Below are positions 19,499-28,865 of a stretch of 64,000 nt of DNA, piece by piece. How positions within the stretch are numbered: the first letter of the stretch is position 1; the number at the start of each line of letters is the position of its first letter. Source of the stretch: Paludibacteraceae bacterium (GTDB taxonomy: Bacteria; Bacteroidota; Bacteroidia; Bacteroidales; Paludibacteraceae); NCBI GenBank assembly GCA_017625155.1, contig JAGALP010000003.1, positions 62,001-126,000 of the forward strand. The letters are read 5' to 3'. The notes beneath the pieces are model-generated. The model ran no database searches. It worked only from the letters and a program-made list of their open reading frames with translations, and was not told where the DNA came from. Position numbers and translations under genes: made by a program.

Positions 19499-21415
19499 AT
19501 GGCAGAACAACTAATCCCTACCTACAACGAGGACAATATCGTCCACCTCGATGACCGCGAACATATCCGCCGTCGTCCAGGTATGTATATCGGCAAACTG
19601 GGTGATGGTAATCACTCGGATGATGGTATCTATGTACTCATCAAGGAGACAATCGACAATTCTATTGATGAGTTTCGCATGAGCGAAGGCAAGGTGATTG
19701 AGGTGAGTGTTTCTCCTGTTTCTGCCTCAGATACCTCATTGGGCGAGCGCGTTCGCGTTCGTGACTACGGACGCGGTATACCACTCGGTAAAATGGTGGA
19801 AGCCGTGTCTATTCTTAATACGGGTGGTAAGTACGACACCAAAGCTTTCAAAAAATCTGTCGGCTTGAATGGTGTGGGTACCAAAGCTGTCAATGCCTTG
19901 AGTTTGGAGTTTGTAGTGCAAGTGTGGCGTGAAGACAAGACTCGCCGCATTGCTTTCAAGCAAGGCCATTTGGTGGAAGATAGCGGTATCATTGACTATA
20001 CGGGCAACGAGAAGCGCGGTACGATGATAGAGTTTGTTCCTGACAACTCCAAGGGATTGTTTGAAAACTATCACTTCCGCAACGATTTCATTGAAACAAT
20101 GATGCGCAATTACGCGTATCTTAATACGGGTCTAACCCTTGTTTACAATGGTAAGAAATACATGTCGAAGAATGGTCTTTTTGACCTTCTTACCGAGAAT
20201 ATGACCGTCGAACCGCTATACCCAATCATCCACATTACGGGCGAGGATATTGAGATTGCGCTTACCCATACCAACCAATCGGGCGAGGAGTACTACTCCT
20301 TTGTCAATGGCCAACATACCATCCAAGGTGGTACCCATCAGGCAGCTTTCCGTGAGGCCATTGGACGTACCATCAAGGAGTTCTTCAACAAGAACCAAGA
20401 GCTGAGCGACATTCGCAATGGTGTAGTAGGTGCTATTGCCATTAATGTGTCGGAACCAGTATTTGAAAGTCAAACCAAGGTCAAATTGGGTTCTAAAGAC
20501 ATGTCGCCCGAAGGCGGTTTATCGGTGAATAAATTTGTCAATGATTTCATCAAACAACAGCTCGACAACTACCTTCACAAGACCCCTGCTTCTGCGGAAG
20601 TAATGTTGCAGAAGATTCAAGATTCTGAAAAAGAGCGCAAAGCCATTGCTGGTGTTACCAAGGCTGCGCGTGAGCGTGCGAAGAAAAACCTTCTCAACAA
20701 CCCCAAACTGCGCGACTGTCAAGTGCATTATAACGATGCCAAACCCACCAAATCTGCTAAAGATGCCGATGATGATTTGCGCCAAGAGAGTAGTATATTC
20801 ATCACTGAGGGTCTCTCTGCTTCGGGTAGTATCACGCTTAGTCGCGATGTACGTACACAAGCCGTATTCTCCTTGCGTGGTAAACCGCTCAACTCCTACG
20901 GACTGAGCAAATCAGTCGTTTACGAGAACGAAGAGTTCAATTGTCTGCAATCAGCGTTGAATATCGAAGATGGTTTGGATGAGTTGCGCTATAATAAGGT
21001 GATTATTGCTACCGATGCCGATGTGGACGGTATGCACATTCGACTGCTGATGCTTACTTTCTTCCTCCAGTTCTTCCCAGATCTTGTGAAGAAAGGTCAC
21101 GTCTATATCCTTCAAACGCCACTTTTCCGTGTCAAGAACAAGAAAGAAACACGCTATTGCTACAGCGATGAAGAACGTATTAAGGCGATTGAAGAGCTAA
21201 AACCAAACCCAGAGATTACTCGATTCAAAGGTTTGGGAGAGATTAGTCCCGATGAATTCAAAGGATTTATAGGCAAGGGGATTCGTCTTGATCAAGTAAC
21301 GCTACGCAAAGAGGATGCGGTCAAGGATTTGTTGAGTTTCTATATGGGTAAAAACACCACCGAGCGCCAAAACTTTATCATCAATAACCTCGTTGTAGAA
21401 GAAGATGTGGAGTAA
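19499..21415 (+). CDS. parE: DNA topoisomerase IV subunit B
   Basis: A 638-residue GyrB/ParE-type ATPase. The GHKL site shows [18 protein letters not shown] and [14 protein letters not shown]. The TOPRIM region has [18 protein letters not shown] and [14 protein letters not shown], with Leu in place of the usual Asp of EGDSA while the metal-binding Glu and DxD are kept. The C-terminus has [14 protein letters not shown]. Size and lack of a gyrase-type insert fit ParE; the ParC partner is not in the window. The 3' end overlaps the next gene by 11 nt. Confidence 0.9.
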   Translation: MAEQLIPTYNEDNIVHLDDREHIRRRPGMYIGKLGDGNHSDDGIYVLIKETIDNSIDEFRMSEGKVIEVSVSPVSASDTSLGERVRVRDYGRGIPLGKMVEAVSILNTGGKYDTKAFKKSVGLNGVGTKAVNALSLEFVVQVWREDKTRRIAFKQGHLVEDSGIIDYTGNEKRGTMIEFVPDNSKGLFENYHFRNDFIETMMRNYAYLNTGLTLVYNGKKYMSKNGLFDLLTENMTVEPLYPIIHITGEDIEIALTHTNQSGEEYYSFVNGQHTIQGGTHQAAFREAIGRTIKEFFNKNQELSDIRNGVVGAIAINVSEPVFESQTKVKLGSKDMSPEGGLSVNKFVNDFIKQQLDNYLHKTPASAEVMLQKIQDSEKERKAIAGVTKAARERAKKNLLNNPKLRDCQVHYNDAKPTKSAKDADDDLRQESSIFITEGLSASGSITLSRDVRTQAVFSLRGKPLNSYGLSKSVVYENEEFNCLQSALNIEDGLDELRYNKVIIATDADVDGMHIRLLMLTFFLQFFPDLVKKGHVYILQTPLFRVKNKKETRYCYSDEERIKAIEELKPNPEITRFKGLGEISPDEFKGFIGKGIRLDQVTLRKEDAVKDLLSFYMGKNTTERQNFIINNLVVEEDVE

Positions 21416-21857
21416 TATTTTACCTTTGATATTATTTGTTTGCCTCGGCATTGTCGTGCTTGTTGTTTTTGAGGTACGTGCTCGCAAACAGCAACAATCC
21501 AATAGAGAGCAAAGCAATCGTTCAACCCCCGATAGCGAGGCATCCAATAGCCGTGAAACGGCGTCTGACCCTGACGACGGCTGTTGCGGCGAGCACCTCG
21601 TTTGCGAACGTGAGACGCTCTTGCAAACCAATGCCAAGGTGGAGTATTACGATGATGAAGAATTGGATACTCTCAGCGGTATTCCCGCAGAAGAATATAC
21701 CCAAGAGCAATATCAAATGATACGTGAAGTGTTTGATACCCTAAGGGCAAAAGATGTTCCTGGATGGGTACGTAGTATTCAACTACGCAACATTCAATTG
21801 CCGCTGGATATTCGAGAAGAAGCATTGCTCATCGTGGTCGAACGACGAAAAGCATAA
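21405..21857 (+). CDS. Small membrane-anchored conserved protein
   Basis: A 150-residue protein with one N-terminal transmembrane helix ([20 protein letters not shown], residues ~5-24), a polar linker, and a conserved C-terminal half with [23 protein letters not shown] and [17 protein letters not shown] recognise this as a family of unknown function widespread in Bacteroidetes, but no activity is known. It starts 11 nt inside parE, so is probably translated from the same mRNA, and its 3' end overlaps the convergent CPBP gene by 64 bp. Confidence 0.72.
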   Translation: MWSNILPLILFVCLGIVVLVVFEVRARKQQQSNREQSNRSTPDSEASNSRETASDPDDGCCGEHLVCERETLLQTNAKVEYYDDEELDTLSGIPAEEYTQEQYQMIREVFDTLRAKDVPGWVRSIQLRNIQLPLDIREEALLIVVERRKA

Positions 21858-22714
21858 ATTCCCACTATCGTTAAAACCATACTGACGACACCCAACCACA
21901 GGGTGTCGTTTGTGCCTATAGCATCCACCTGCTCCATATTCCATCCTGCTCGGTATGCCACAAAATATAGCAATACCGCCATAGCATTATTGGTAAAATG
22001 CATCAATATGGGTATCCACAAACTGCCTGTCCACACCAATATATAGCCAAACAACGCTCCCATCAACATACGAGGCACAAATCCATAGAACTGCAGATGT
22101 ATCGCCGAAAACAATATCGCACTACACCATATCGCCAAATGAGTTCTCTTACCTTTCACCTTTAACCTTTCACCTTTAAGCTCAAAAAGGTTCATCAGCA
22201 CCCCTCTAAATGTCAATTCCTCTGCTACGGCAGGCAATAGCGCTATCAATAGTAGATTGATAATCAATCCACTGAAGGTGGTTACACTGAGAAATTGTTC
22301 AGTCAGTACTTTTGCATTCTCTTCCGATGTCTTCATCCATTGTTCCAGTGGCTCCAAAAACGTAGGCAAGGTCATTTGTTGATTCAAATACCCCAATAAA
22401 TTAATCGCAGGCAACGCCACCAGCATCAGCACCACCGCCCATATCCCCTCGCCTTTAACTTTTAACCTTTCACCTTTCACCCGCAACCACTCCAGCGGTC
22501 GCTCGCTCCAAAGATAAGCCATACATAGTGGTGGCAACAAAAATATTGATGTCGTTTGCAAGAACTGTATCCACTTCAACGAAGTTACTGATAGTGGCTG
22601 CGGAAATAGAGTCGCACAACCTATTGCAGGTATACTTAGTAGAAACATACATGCAAACCACTGGATAATTTTAGTGAAATTATGCAACTGTTTTAATTTT
22701 TCGTGTGATGTCAT
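21794..22714 (-). CDS. CPBP family intramembrane glutamic protease
   Basis: A 306-residue membrane protein with about eight hydrophobic segments, started at ATG 22714 (MTSHEKLKQLHNF); the longer frame to 22768 runs through the promoter. The CAAX/Abi protease motifs are EELTFRGVLMNLFE (EExxxR), FSAIHLQFYGFVPRML (His) and HFTNNAMAV (HxxxN). Two loops are encoded by 7-nt repeats (22152-22179 and 22452-22479), giving the peptide GERLKVKG twice. The 3' end overlaps the preceding convergent gene by 64 bp. Confidence 0.88.
   Translation of the reverse strand: MTSHEKLKQLHNFTKIIQWFACMFLLSIPAIGCATLFPQPLSVTSLKWIQFLQTTSIFLLPPLCMAYLWSERPLEWLRVKGERLKVKGEGIWAVVLMLVALPAINLLGYLNQQMTLPTFLEPLEQWMKTSEENAKVLTEQFLSVTTFSGLIINLLLIALLPAVAEELTFRGVLMNLFELKGERLKVKGKRTHLAIWCSAILFSAIHLQFYGFVPRMLMGALFGYILVWTGSLWIPILMHFTNNAMAVLLYFVAYRAGWNMEQVDAIGTNDTLWLGVVSMVLTIVGIYAFRRSTTMSNASSRISSGN
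22152..22179 (-). repeat. Four CCTTTNA 7-nt repeats inside the CPBP gene (first copy)
   Basis: Plus-strand units CCTTTCA, CCTTTAA, CCTTTCA, CCTTTAA in exact 7-nt phase. On the coding strand they encode a KGERLKVKG-like loop between the EExxxR helix and the His-bearing helix. Confidence 0.88.
22452..22479 (-). repeat. Four CCTTTNA 7-nt repeats inside the CPBP gene (second copy)
   Basis: Units CCTTTAA, CTTTTAA, CCTTTCA, CCTTTCA in exact 7-nt phase, 300 bp from the first copy in the same gene, again encoding RVKGERLKVKG between membrane segments. Confidence 0.88.
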
Positions 22715-22737
22715 AGCTAATGATTTTTTATCGACTG

Positions 22738-22768
22738 CGAAGGTACATTTTTTTATTGATTTATGCAA
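22738..22768 (-). promoter_or_regulatory. Promoter of the CPBP gene
   Basis: Minus-strand TTG (22766-22768), 20-nt spacer and TACCTTCG (22738-22745), one base off the TAnnTTTG consensus, 23 nt before the chosen ATG. Confidence 0.65.
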
Positions 22769-22857
22769 GTGTTTTGGATTTTTTTTAAAGTAATGTTTTA
22801 TTCTTGTGTGTTTAAGGTGATAATTTGGACTAAAAATATAAAAATATCACATCATAC

Positions 22858-22888
22858 TTGCTTGAATGATATTTTTTTTGTACCTTTG
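22858..22888 (+). promoter_or_regulatory. Promoter of efp
   Basis: TTG at 22858 and TACCTTTG at 22881 with a 20-nt spacer; 41 nt before the efp ATG. Confidence 0.82.
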
Positions 22889-22929
22889 TGGCGAATTTTG
22901 CGAATAATTAAAACTAGTTTTATAAAATT

Positions 22930-23493
22930 ATGATTAACTCTCAAGACGTAAAGAATGGCGTATGCATCCGCATGGACGGCCGTTTGTATTTTGTAATTGA
23001 CTTCCTGCACGTTAAGCCAGGAAAGGGTAACACCATTATGCGTGTGAAATTCAAAGATGTAGTTGATGGTCGCGTATTGGAGCGTCGCTTCAATATCGGC
23101 GAGAAATTGGAGGATGTTCGCGTAGAGCGCCGTCCATACCAATACCTCTACAAAGAAGGTGAGGACTATATTTTCATGAACCAAGAGACTTTTGAGCAAG
23201 TGCCTATCGGTCACGACCTTATCACTGGTGTAGATTTCTTGAAAGAGGGTTTTGTTTGCGACGTTGTATCTGACGCTTCTACTGACACTATCCTCTTTGC
23301 TGAGTTGCCAACCAAAGTAGAGTTGGTGATCTCTTACACCGAGCCAGGTCTCAAGGGCGATACCGCTACCAACACCCTCAAACCTGCTACTCTCGAGACA
23401 GGTGCTGAGATCCGCGTTCCTCTCTTCTGCAACGAAGGTGAGACTATCCGCGTAGATACCCGCGACGGTAGCTACTGCGAGCGCGTTCGCTAA
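22930..23493 (+). CDS. efp: Translation elongation factor P
   Basis: A 187-residue EF-P of three beta-barrel domains that relieves ribosome stalling at polyproline. The domain I tip loop HVKPGKGNTI carries Lys32, the position modified in many species; the lack of an Arg there rules out EarP-type rhamnosylation. The domain III end DTRDGSYCERVR is typical. It is monocistronic, with its own promoter and a terminator at 23596-23648. Confidence 0.97.
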   Translation: MINSQDVKNGVCIRMDGRLYFVIDFLHVKPGKGNTIMRVKFKDVVDGRVLERRFNIGEKLEDVRVERRPYQYLYKEGEDYIFMNQETFEQVPIGHDLITGVDFLKEGFVCDVVSDASTDTILFAELPTKVELVISYTEPGLKGDTATNTLKPATLETGAEIRVPLFCNEGETIRVDTRDGSYCERVR

Positions 23494-23501
23494 AAACATG
23501 G

Positions 23502-23590
23502 TTCAACAGTTGTTCATGGTGGTTCAGCATGGTTCAATATAGAACAATGATGAACAACTTTGAACGCGAAGCGATGAACAATATTGAACA
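23502..23590. repeat. GGTTCA/TGAAC-word palindromic region
   Basis: Downstream of efp the word GGTTCA or GTTCA occurs repeatedly on the left half and its complement TGAAC repeatedly on the right half, so the ~90-bp stretch can fold back around the middle (ATATAG, near 23543). A short GCGAAGCG core lies at 23570. Intergenic, no coding potential. It resembles the composite repeat elements elsewhere but with 10-14 nt spacing. Confidence 0.6.
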
Positions 23591-23595
23591 AAATT

Positions 23596-23648
23596 AAAAA
23601 GTTTCAAAGGTTTCAATTATTCAATACTGAAGCCCTTGAAACTTTTTT
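23596..23648 (+). terminator. Terminator after efp
   Basis: AAAAAGTTTCAAAGG pairs with CCCTTGAAACTTTTT (one mismatch) around a ~22-nt loop and ends in a T-run. The A-rich left arm makes it potentially bidirectional. Confidence 0.7.
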
Positions 23649-23657
23649 CGCCTCTAG

Positions 23658-23708
23658 CCAATAACCAATAGCCCCGACGGGGCGTCCCATATCCAATATC
23701 CGTTATCC
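23658..23708. repeat. 7-nt-phased element with GC hairpin core (copy 1)
   Basis: Two CCAATAN units, then the core GCCCCGACGGGGCGTCC, then three more CCNNTAT units, all staying in one 7-nt phase across the core. The core GCCCC-GAC-GGGGC is a perfect short hairpin. It lies between the efp terminator and the cca start and aligns with copies at 52328, 57836 and 59261. Confidence 0.82.
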
Positions 23709-23714
23709 AAAGAG

Positions 23715-25115
23715 ATGCTCTCCTCCCACCCTAAAATAGACCTTCCTATCCTTCACCTTGTAGGCGAAGAAGCCGACCGTCTCGGCTTAGAGTGCTATGT
23801 CATTGGCGGGTATGTACGTGATATATTCTTGCATCGCGACAGTACCGACATTGATGTAGTTGTCGTCGGGAGTGGCATTGATCTTGCGCAAGCCGTTGCC
23901 AAACGCCTCGGCAAGGGCGCGCACCTTAGTGTCTTCAAGACCTACGGCACAGCCCAAGTCAAGCGTGGCAAGATAGAACTAGAGTTCGTAGGGGCACGCC
24001 GTGAGAGTTATCAACATGATTCGCGCAACCCTATTGTAGAAGACGGTACATTGGAGGATGACCAGAATCGCCGTGACTTTACTATCAATGCGATGGCTGT
24101 GTGTCTTAATAAAGACCGCTATGGCGAACTGCTTGACCCCTTCGGAGGTATACACGATATGAACGAGTGCACTATCCGCACGCCGCTCGACCCTGATATC
24201 ACCTATAGCGATGACCCGCTGCGCATGATGAGAGCCATCCGTTTTGCTACCCAACTCGGCTTCTACTTAGATAGAGAAACCTTCGATTCCATCGAGAGAA
24301 ATCGCGAACGAATCAAGATCATCACCAAAGAGCGCATTGTAGAGGAACTCAACAAGATCATGCTCTCGCGCAAGCCATCTGTGGGGTGGATATTGCTCGA
24401 CAAGACAGGGCTCCTTCCGCTGATTTTCCCCGAACTATCCGCACTCAAAGGCGTAGAGACCAAAGACGGCAAAGGACACAAAGATGTGTTCTTTCATACC
24501 CTGCAAGTGTTGGATAATCTTGCGATGAAATCGGACAATTTGTGGCTTCGTTGGGCTGCATTGCTACACGATATAGGCAAACCTAAATCCAAAGCATGGG
24601 ATGACCATGCGGGCTGGACTTTCCGCAACCATAACTATCTCGGCGCAAAGATGATTCCTCGTATCTTCAAGACCATGAAGATGCCACAGAACGAGAAGAT
24701 GCAGTATGTTATCAAGATGGTGGACCTGCATATGCGCCCAATCAATCTCATCGAAGATACTGTTACCGATTCCGCTGTTCGCCGTCTATTGTTTGAGGCA
24801 GGTGATGATATTGATGATTTGATGCTCCTTTGCGATGCCGACATCACTTCCAAGAATGAAGAGAAGGTGCGTCGCTTCCACAAGAACTACGAACTGGTAC
24901 GGCAGAAGATGATTGAACTGGAGGAGAAAGACCGTATCCGCAATTTCCAACCGCCTGTGCGTGGCGAAGAGATTATGCAGCTATTGAATCTCGAACCTTG
25001 TGCCCGTGTGGGCGAACTCAAAAACGCAATCAAAGACGCCATACTCGACGGCATTATCCCCAACGAGTATGAGGCAGCCAAAGCATATTTAATGAAGATA
25101 GCTAACCCAGAGTAG
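23715..25115 (+). CDS. cca: CCA tRNA nucleotidyltransferase with HD domain
   Basis: A 466-residue class II polymerase-beta-like nucleotidyltransferase. The N-terminal catalytic core has GGYVRDIFLHRDSTDIDVVV with the metal-binding DxD; RNRRDFTINAMA and the neck RIVEELNKI follow. An HD domain lies near residues 255-350 (LLHDIGKPKSK around residue 284). The enzyme should add or repair the 3' CCA of tRNAs; both tRNA genes here lack an encoded CCA, which fits. It is followed by nadB after 2 nt. Confidence 0.93.
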   Translation: MLSSHPKIDLPILHLVGEEADRLGLECYVIGGYVRDIFLHRDSTDIDVVVVGSGIDLAQAVAKRLGKGAHLSVFKTYGTAQVKRGKIELEFVGARRESYQHDSRNPIVEDGTLEDDQNRRDFTINAMAVCLNKDRYGELLDPFGGIHDMNECTIRTPLDPDITYSDDPLRMMRAIRFATQLGFYLDRETFDSIERNRERIKIITKERIVEELNKIMLSRKPSVGWILLDKTGLLPLIFPELSALKGVETKDGKGHKDVFFHTLQVLDNLAMKSDNLWLRWAALLHDIGKPKSKAWDDHAGWTFRNHNYLGAKMIPRIFKTMKMPQNEKMQYVIKMVDLHMRPINLIEDTVTDSAVRRLLFEAGDDIDDLMLLCDADITSKNEEKVRRFHKNYELVRQKMIELEEKDRIRNFQPPVRGEEIMQLLNLEPCARVGELKNAIKDAILDGIIPNEYEAAKAYLMKIANPE

Positions 25116-25117
25116 TT

Positions 25118-26716
25118 ATGAAAAAGTATGATTTTCTCATCATCGGTGGCGGTGTAGCGGGCATGAGTTTCGCGCTCAAAGTAGCTCGCACACAGAAGTA
25201 TCGCATTGCACTCTGTTGCAAGACGACCCTCGAAGAAACCAACACCAGCCGTGCGCAAGGCGGTATCGCCAGTGTGACCAACATGCTCGTAGATGACTTC
25301 GAAAAGCACATCCACGACACTATGGTAGCAGGCGACTGGCTCAGCGACCCTGCTGCGGTGGAGCAAGTGGTGCGTCAAGCACCTAAGCAGATAGAGGAAC
25401 TGGTCAATTGGGGCGTGAACTTCGACAAGAAAGCTGACGGCACGTTTGACCTTCACCGCGAAGGCGGTCACTCCGAGTTCCGTATCCTCCACCATGCCGA
25501 CGACACGGGTGCAGAGATCCAACGTGGACTCATGGCTGCGGTGCGCGCTAACCCATATATTGACGTATTGGAGAATCACTTTGCTGTAGAGATTATCACC
25601 CAACACCATTTGGGTGTACGTGTTACTCGTCGCACACCAGACATTGAATGCTATGGCGCATATATCCTCAATCCCGAGACGGGAAAGATCGATACCTATT
25701 TGAGCCGTATCACGTTGATGGCTACAGGTGGAACGGGAGCAGTGTATGCTACGACCACCAATCCGAATGTGGCGACGGGCGACGGCATCGCGATGGTGTA
25801 TCGTGCCAAAGGTCTGGTCAAAGACATGGAGTTTGTGCAGTTCCACCCAACGGCACTGTATAACCCCACAGAGACGCACCCTGCCTACCTCATCACCGAG
25901 GCGATGCGTGGTTATGGTGGTATTCTCCGCCTGCCTAATGGCGAGGAGTTTATGCAGAAATACGATGCACGTCTCTCGCTTGCGCCGCGCGACATCGTGG
26001 CACGTGCTATCGACAACGAGATGAAGATTCACGGTCTTGACCATGTCTGCCTCGATGTTACCCACAAAGACCCCGAAGAGACCAAACACCACTTCCCCAA
26101 TATCTACGCCAAGTGCCTCAGCATAGGCATTGATATCACGAAAGAGTATATTCCAGTAGCTCCATGTGCGCACTATATGTGTGGCGGTATCAAGGTGGAC
26201 TTGGATGCGCAATCCACTATCCGCCGCTTGTATGCGGTGGGTGAGTGCAGTTGCACGGGCTTGCATGGTGGTAATCGCTTGGCTTCTAACTCCCTCATCG
26301 AGGCAGTAGTCTATGCAGATGCGGCAGCCAAACACTCACTCAGTGTGATTGAAACTTACGATTTCAACGAGAATATCCCCGACTGGAACGACGAAGGCAC
26401 CATGACCAATGAGGAGCATGTGCTTATCTCGCAAGACATGCGCGAGGTCGGTCAAGTCATGTCCACATATGTGGGTATTGTCCGCAGCGACTTGCGCTTG
26501 CGTCGTGCATGGGAGCGCCTCGACTTGCTCTATGAGGAGACCGAAGACCTCTTCAAACGCGTCAAAGCTACCAAGGATATCTGCGAACTGCGTAATATGA
26601 TCAATGTGGGTTATCTGATTACCCGCCAAGCATTGGAGCGCAAAGAATCCCGTGGCTTGCACTACACCATTGACTATCCCAAAAGCCCCGACACCAATAA
26701 CAACGAAGTGTGGTAA
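25118..26716 (+). CDS. nadB: L-aspartate oxidase
   Basis: A 532-residue flavoprotein that oxidises aspartate to iminoaspartate, the first step of de novo NAD synthesis. FAD-binding LIIGGGVAGMSFALKVA is at the N-terminus; SRAQGGIASV, RGYGGILRL, the HYMCGGIKVD capping segment and GGNRLASNSLIEAVV are typical of NadB. It lies 2 nt after cca, so the two are probably co-transcribed. NadA and NadC are not in the window. Confidence 0.95.
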   Translation: MKKYDFLIIGGGVAGMSFALKVARTQKYRIALCCKTTLEETNTSRAQGGIASVTNMLVDDFEKHIHDTMVAGDWLSDPAAVEQVVRQAPKQIEELVNWGVNFDKKADGTFDLHREGGHSEFRILHHADDTGAEIQRGLMAAVRANPYIDVLENHFAVEIITQHHLGVRVTRRTPDIECYGAYILNPETGKIDTYLSRITLMATGGTGAVYATTTNPNVATGDGIAMVYRAKGLVKDMEFVQFHPTALYNPTETHPAYLITEAMRGYGGILRLPNGEEFMQKYDARLSLAPRDIVARAIDNEMKIHGLDHVCLDVTHKDPEETKHHFPNIYAKCLSIGIDITKEYIPVAPCAHYMCGGIKVDLDAQSTIRRLYAVGECSCTGLHGGNRLASNSLIEAVVYADAAAKHSLSVIETYDFNENIPDWNDEGTMTNEEHVLISQDMREVGQVMSTYVGIVRSDLRLRRAWERLDLLYEETEDLFKRVKATKDICELRNMINVGYLITRQALERKESRGLHYTIDYPKSPDTNNNEVW

Positions 26717-26774
26717 ATTTTAATTTTCTAATGCTTGTATTTTTTTACTGACACCTCTTTTTTTACCTCTCACT

Positions 26775-27542
26775 TTAATTATATCCACGGACGATGCCTC
26801 GTGGCGAGCCTTTGACGAAGTCAAGGATAAGGTCGCGTTCGGGGCTTTGTGGCAAGGTGGTCTCAATCTGCTCTACTGCTTGGCTGACGTTCAAGCCAGA
26901 GAGATATAGGATGCGATAGGTGTTTTGGATAGCTGTAATCTGCTCTTGGGTGAACGCACGGCGATTGAGTCCTACAGAGTTGATACCGCAATAGGAGATT
27001 GGTTCGCGCGCTGCGATGATGAATGGAGGTACGTCCTTATTAATCTTTGAGCCACCTTGAACCATCACATGTGCACCGATATGCGAGAACTGGTGCACTA
27101 GACTACCGCCACCGATGATAGCCCAATCCTCTACCACTACCTCGCCTGCGAGTTGGGTAGCATTGGACATGATGATATGGTCGTGCAAGAGGCAATCGTG
27201 CGCCACATGGCAATATGCCATGATAAGGCAGTGGTTGCCTACCACCGTTTTGCCTTTAGAGGCAGTACCGCGATGGATAGTCACGAACTCACGGATAGTG
27301 GTGTTATCGCCAATGATGGCATATGTCTTTTCGCCTTTGAACTTGAGGTCTTGTGGATCGCCACCAATGACTGCGCCCGAATAGATATGGCAGTTTTTGC
27401 CGATACGAGTACCGCTGTAGATGGTGACATTATTGTCAATCACGGTACCTTCGCCAATCTCTACATCCTCGTGGATGCAAGAGAAGTGTCCAACCGTTAC
27501 AGATGGATGAAGTTTAGCTTCAGGATGAATAAAATTGGTCAT
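26775..27542 (-). CDS. lpxA: Acyl-ACP-UDP-N-acetylglucosamine O-acyltransferase
   Basis: A 255-residue left-handed beta-helix acyltransferase that performs the first step of lipid A synthesis. Hexapeptide repeats run from residue ~8 to 185; the catalytic-His region is around AYCHVAHDCLLHDHI and the ruler region near NKDVPPFIIAAREP. It lies 42 nt downstream of lpxC on the same strand, in the usual lpxC-lpxA order, but with no fabZ domain in between. Confidence 0.95.
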   Translation of the reverse strand: MTNFIHPEAKLHPSVTVGHFSCIHEDVEIGEGTVIDNNVTIYSGTRIGKNCHIYSGAVIGGDPQDLKFKGEKTYAIIGDNTTIREFVTIHRGTASKGKTVVGNHCLIMAYCHVAHDCLLHDHIIMSNATQLAGEVVVEDWAIIGGGSLVHQFSHIGAHVMVQGGSKINKDVPPFIIAAREPISYCGINSVGLNRRAFTQEQITAIQNTYRILYLSGLNVSQAVEQIETTLPQSPERDLILDFVKGSPRGIVRGYN

Positions 27543-27557
27543 TTTATTGTAGTTTTA

Positions 27558-27582
27558 AAAGTTTCAAAGTTTCAAAAGTTTC
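27558..27582. repeat. 8-9 nt AAGTTTCA repeat between lpxC and lpxA
   Basis: Three AAAGTTTC-type units in tandem fill most of the 42-bp gap between the lpxC stop and the lpxA start. It is related in word to the stem of the efp terminator (AAGTTTCAA). It occupies the place where a fabZ-coding region lies in most relatives. Confidence 0.7.
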
Positions 27583-27584
27583 AG

Positions 27585-28487
27585 TTATTGCATTACTAAT
27601 TGGCGTAGGCGTTTTGCGCATTGGGTGTTGAACGTGTGACCAGGGCGCAAAGCAGCAATCTTACCTTGAATACGGCAGCCTAGCAGCGACATGTCGCCGA
27701 TGAGGTCTAGCAACTTGTGGCGCGCTGGCTCGTTGGGGTAGTTCAGCGGACTGAGATAACCCAACTTGTTGGCATCTAAGCGTGGCTGCCCCAGTTTGTC
27801 GGTCATGTAGTCCAATCCCTCTTGTGACATAGGTGTCTCATAGATGACGAGGGCATTCTGTAGGTCGCCACCTTTGATGAGTCCCATGCGTAGCAATGGT
27901 TCGATCTCGCGTACAAAGCAGAATGTGCGTGCTGCGGAGAGTTCGCGTTTGTAATCAGCCAGATCTTTAATCTCTGCACTCTGTTCGCGCAAGATACCGC
28001 TTTTATCATAAGCGATTGTTACCCCAGCTTCGTAGTGGTCGCATGGCTGGATTACCATCTTGTTGCCTCGCTCGGAGATATATTCGATAGGCTCGGTAAC
28101 AACGAATACTTTTTGCTCTGCTTCTTGCTCTTGCAAGCCCACTTTTTCGATGGCTTGGATATAATATTTCGCGCTACCGTCTAAGATAGGCATCTCTGGT
28201 GCATCCACCTCAATGAGGCAGTTGTCCACGCCCATAGCATAGAGAGCAGATAGTGCATGTTCTACGGTGGACACTTTCCATGCACCACGCTCTAGCACGG
28301 TGCCGCGTTCGGTGGCAGTGACATAGTCAGCAATAGCTTCGTAGGTAGGACGGCCATCAAGGTCAGTACGACAAATGCGCACACCAGTATTCTCCTCTGC
28401 AGGGAGGAAGTTAGCATGGATAAATAGTCCGGTATGTAATCCTTTTCCTTCGAAGGAGAAAGGAGCTTTTAATGTATGTTGTTTCAT
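27585..28487 (-). CDS. lpxC: UDP-3-O-acyl-N-acetylglucosamine deacetylase, stand-alone
   Basis: A 300-residue zinc deacetylase, the committed step of lipid A synthesis. Zinc ligands are in STVEHALSAL (near residue 78) and PARHKLLDLIGDMSLLG (His and Asp near residues 235-240); the catalytic His region is near GHTFNTQCAKRLRQL at the C-terminus. In most Bacteroidetes LpxC is fused to FabZ (about 460 residues); here the protein stops after the LpxC part. Its own promoter lies upstream and lpxA downstream. Confidence 0.95.
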   Translation of the reverse strand: MKQHTLKAPFSFEGKGLHTGLFIHANFLPAEENTGVRICRTDLDGRPTYEAIADYVTATERGTVLERGAWKVSTVEHALSALYAMGVDNCLIEVDAPEMPILDGSAKYYIQAIEKVGLQEQEAEQKVFVVTEPIEYISERGNKMVIQPCDHYEAGVTIAYDKSGILREQSAEIKDLADYKRELSAARTFCFVREIEPLLRMGLIKGGDLQNALVIYETPMSQEGLDYMTDKLGQPRLDANKLGYLSPLNYPNEPARHKLLDLIGDMSLLGCRIQGKIAALRPGHTFNTQCAKRLRQLVMQ

Positions 28488-28539
28488 CTTTTTAGTTTTA
28501 TTTTGCGCATACTATACCAATATAGTATGAATTTCGCTG

Positions 28540-28570
28540 CAAAGGTACAACAAAAAATGCATATTTGCAA
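28540..28570 (-). promoter_or_regulatory. Promoter of lpxC-lpxA
   Basis: Minus-strand TTG (28568-28570), 20-nt spacer, TACCTTTG (28540-28547), about 52 nt before the lpxC ATG. Confidence 0.8.
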
Positions 28571-28761
28571 GCAAAATTGCGGAAAGTTCACTTTCGACGC
28601 TATTTTAAAGGCAAATGAGCTGCATTATGCGATAGTATCAAGATATTTCATATTTTTGCTCCCTGTTTTGCATACTAGCTGTGGAATTAAGATTTCTGCC
28701 CATTAAAGTAAGTAGGTGTAGTATTCGTATATAATTTCTTTTCTTTAATCTCCCTGTAATA

Positions 28762-28850
28762 TTTCCCTTTTAATTACGTACCATATACGTATGATATACG
28801 TACTATATACGTAGGATACACGTAAGATAATCGGGTTAAAAAGAAAGGAA
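28762..28850. repeat. TACGTA-array element, copy 1
   Basis: Five TACGTA-type palindromic sites start at 28775, 28786, 28797, 28808 and 28819 (the last CACGTA), exactly 11 bp apart. Arms TTTCCCTTTTAA on the left and TTAAAAAGAAAGGAA on the right are inverted repeats. 28771-28850 aligns without gaps with 46821-46900, 72 of 80 positions identical. Arm differences between the copies preserve pairing. No coding potential. Confidence 0.85.
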
Positions 28851-28865
28851 CACCGAAATATAGCG

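Noticed and set aside
28476-28706. 76-codon open frame upstream of lpxC
   Set aside because: Covers the lpxC promoter and leader, with no conserved features.
28775-28824. TACGTA repeats as a CRISPR array
   Set aside because: Units are 6-8 bp every 11 bp, far too short for repeats and spacers, and no cas genes are present.
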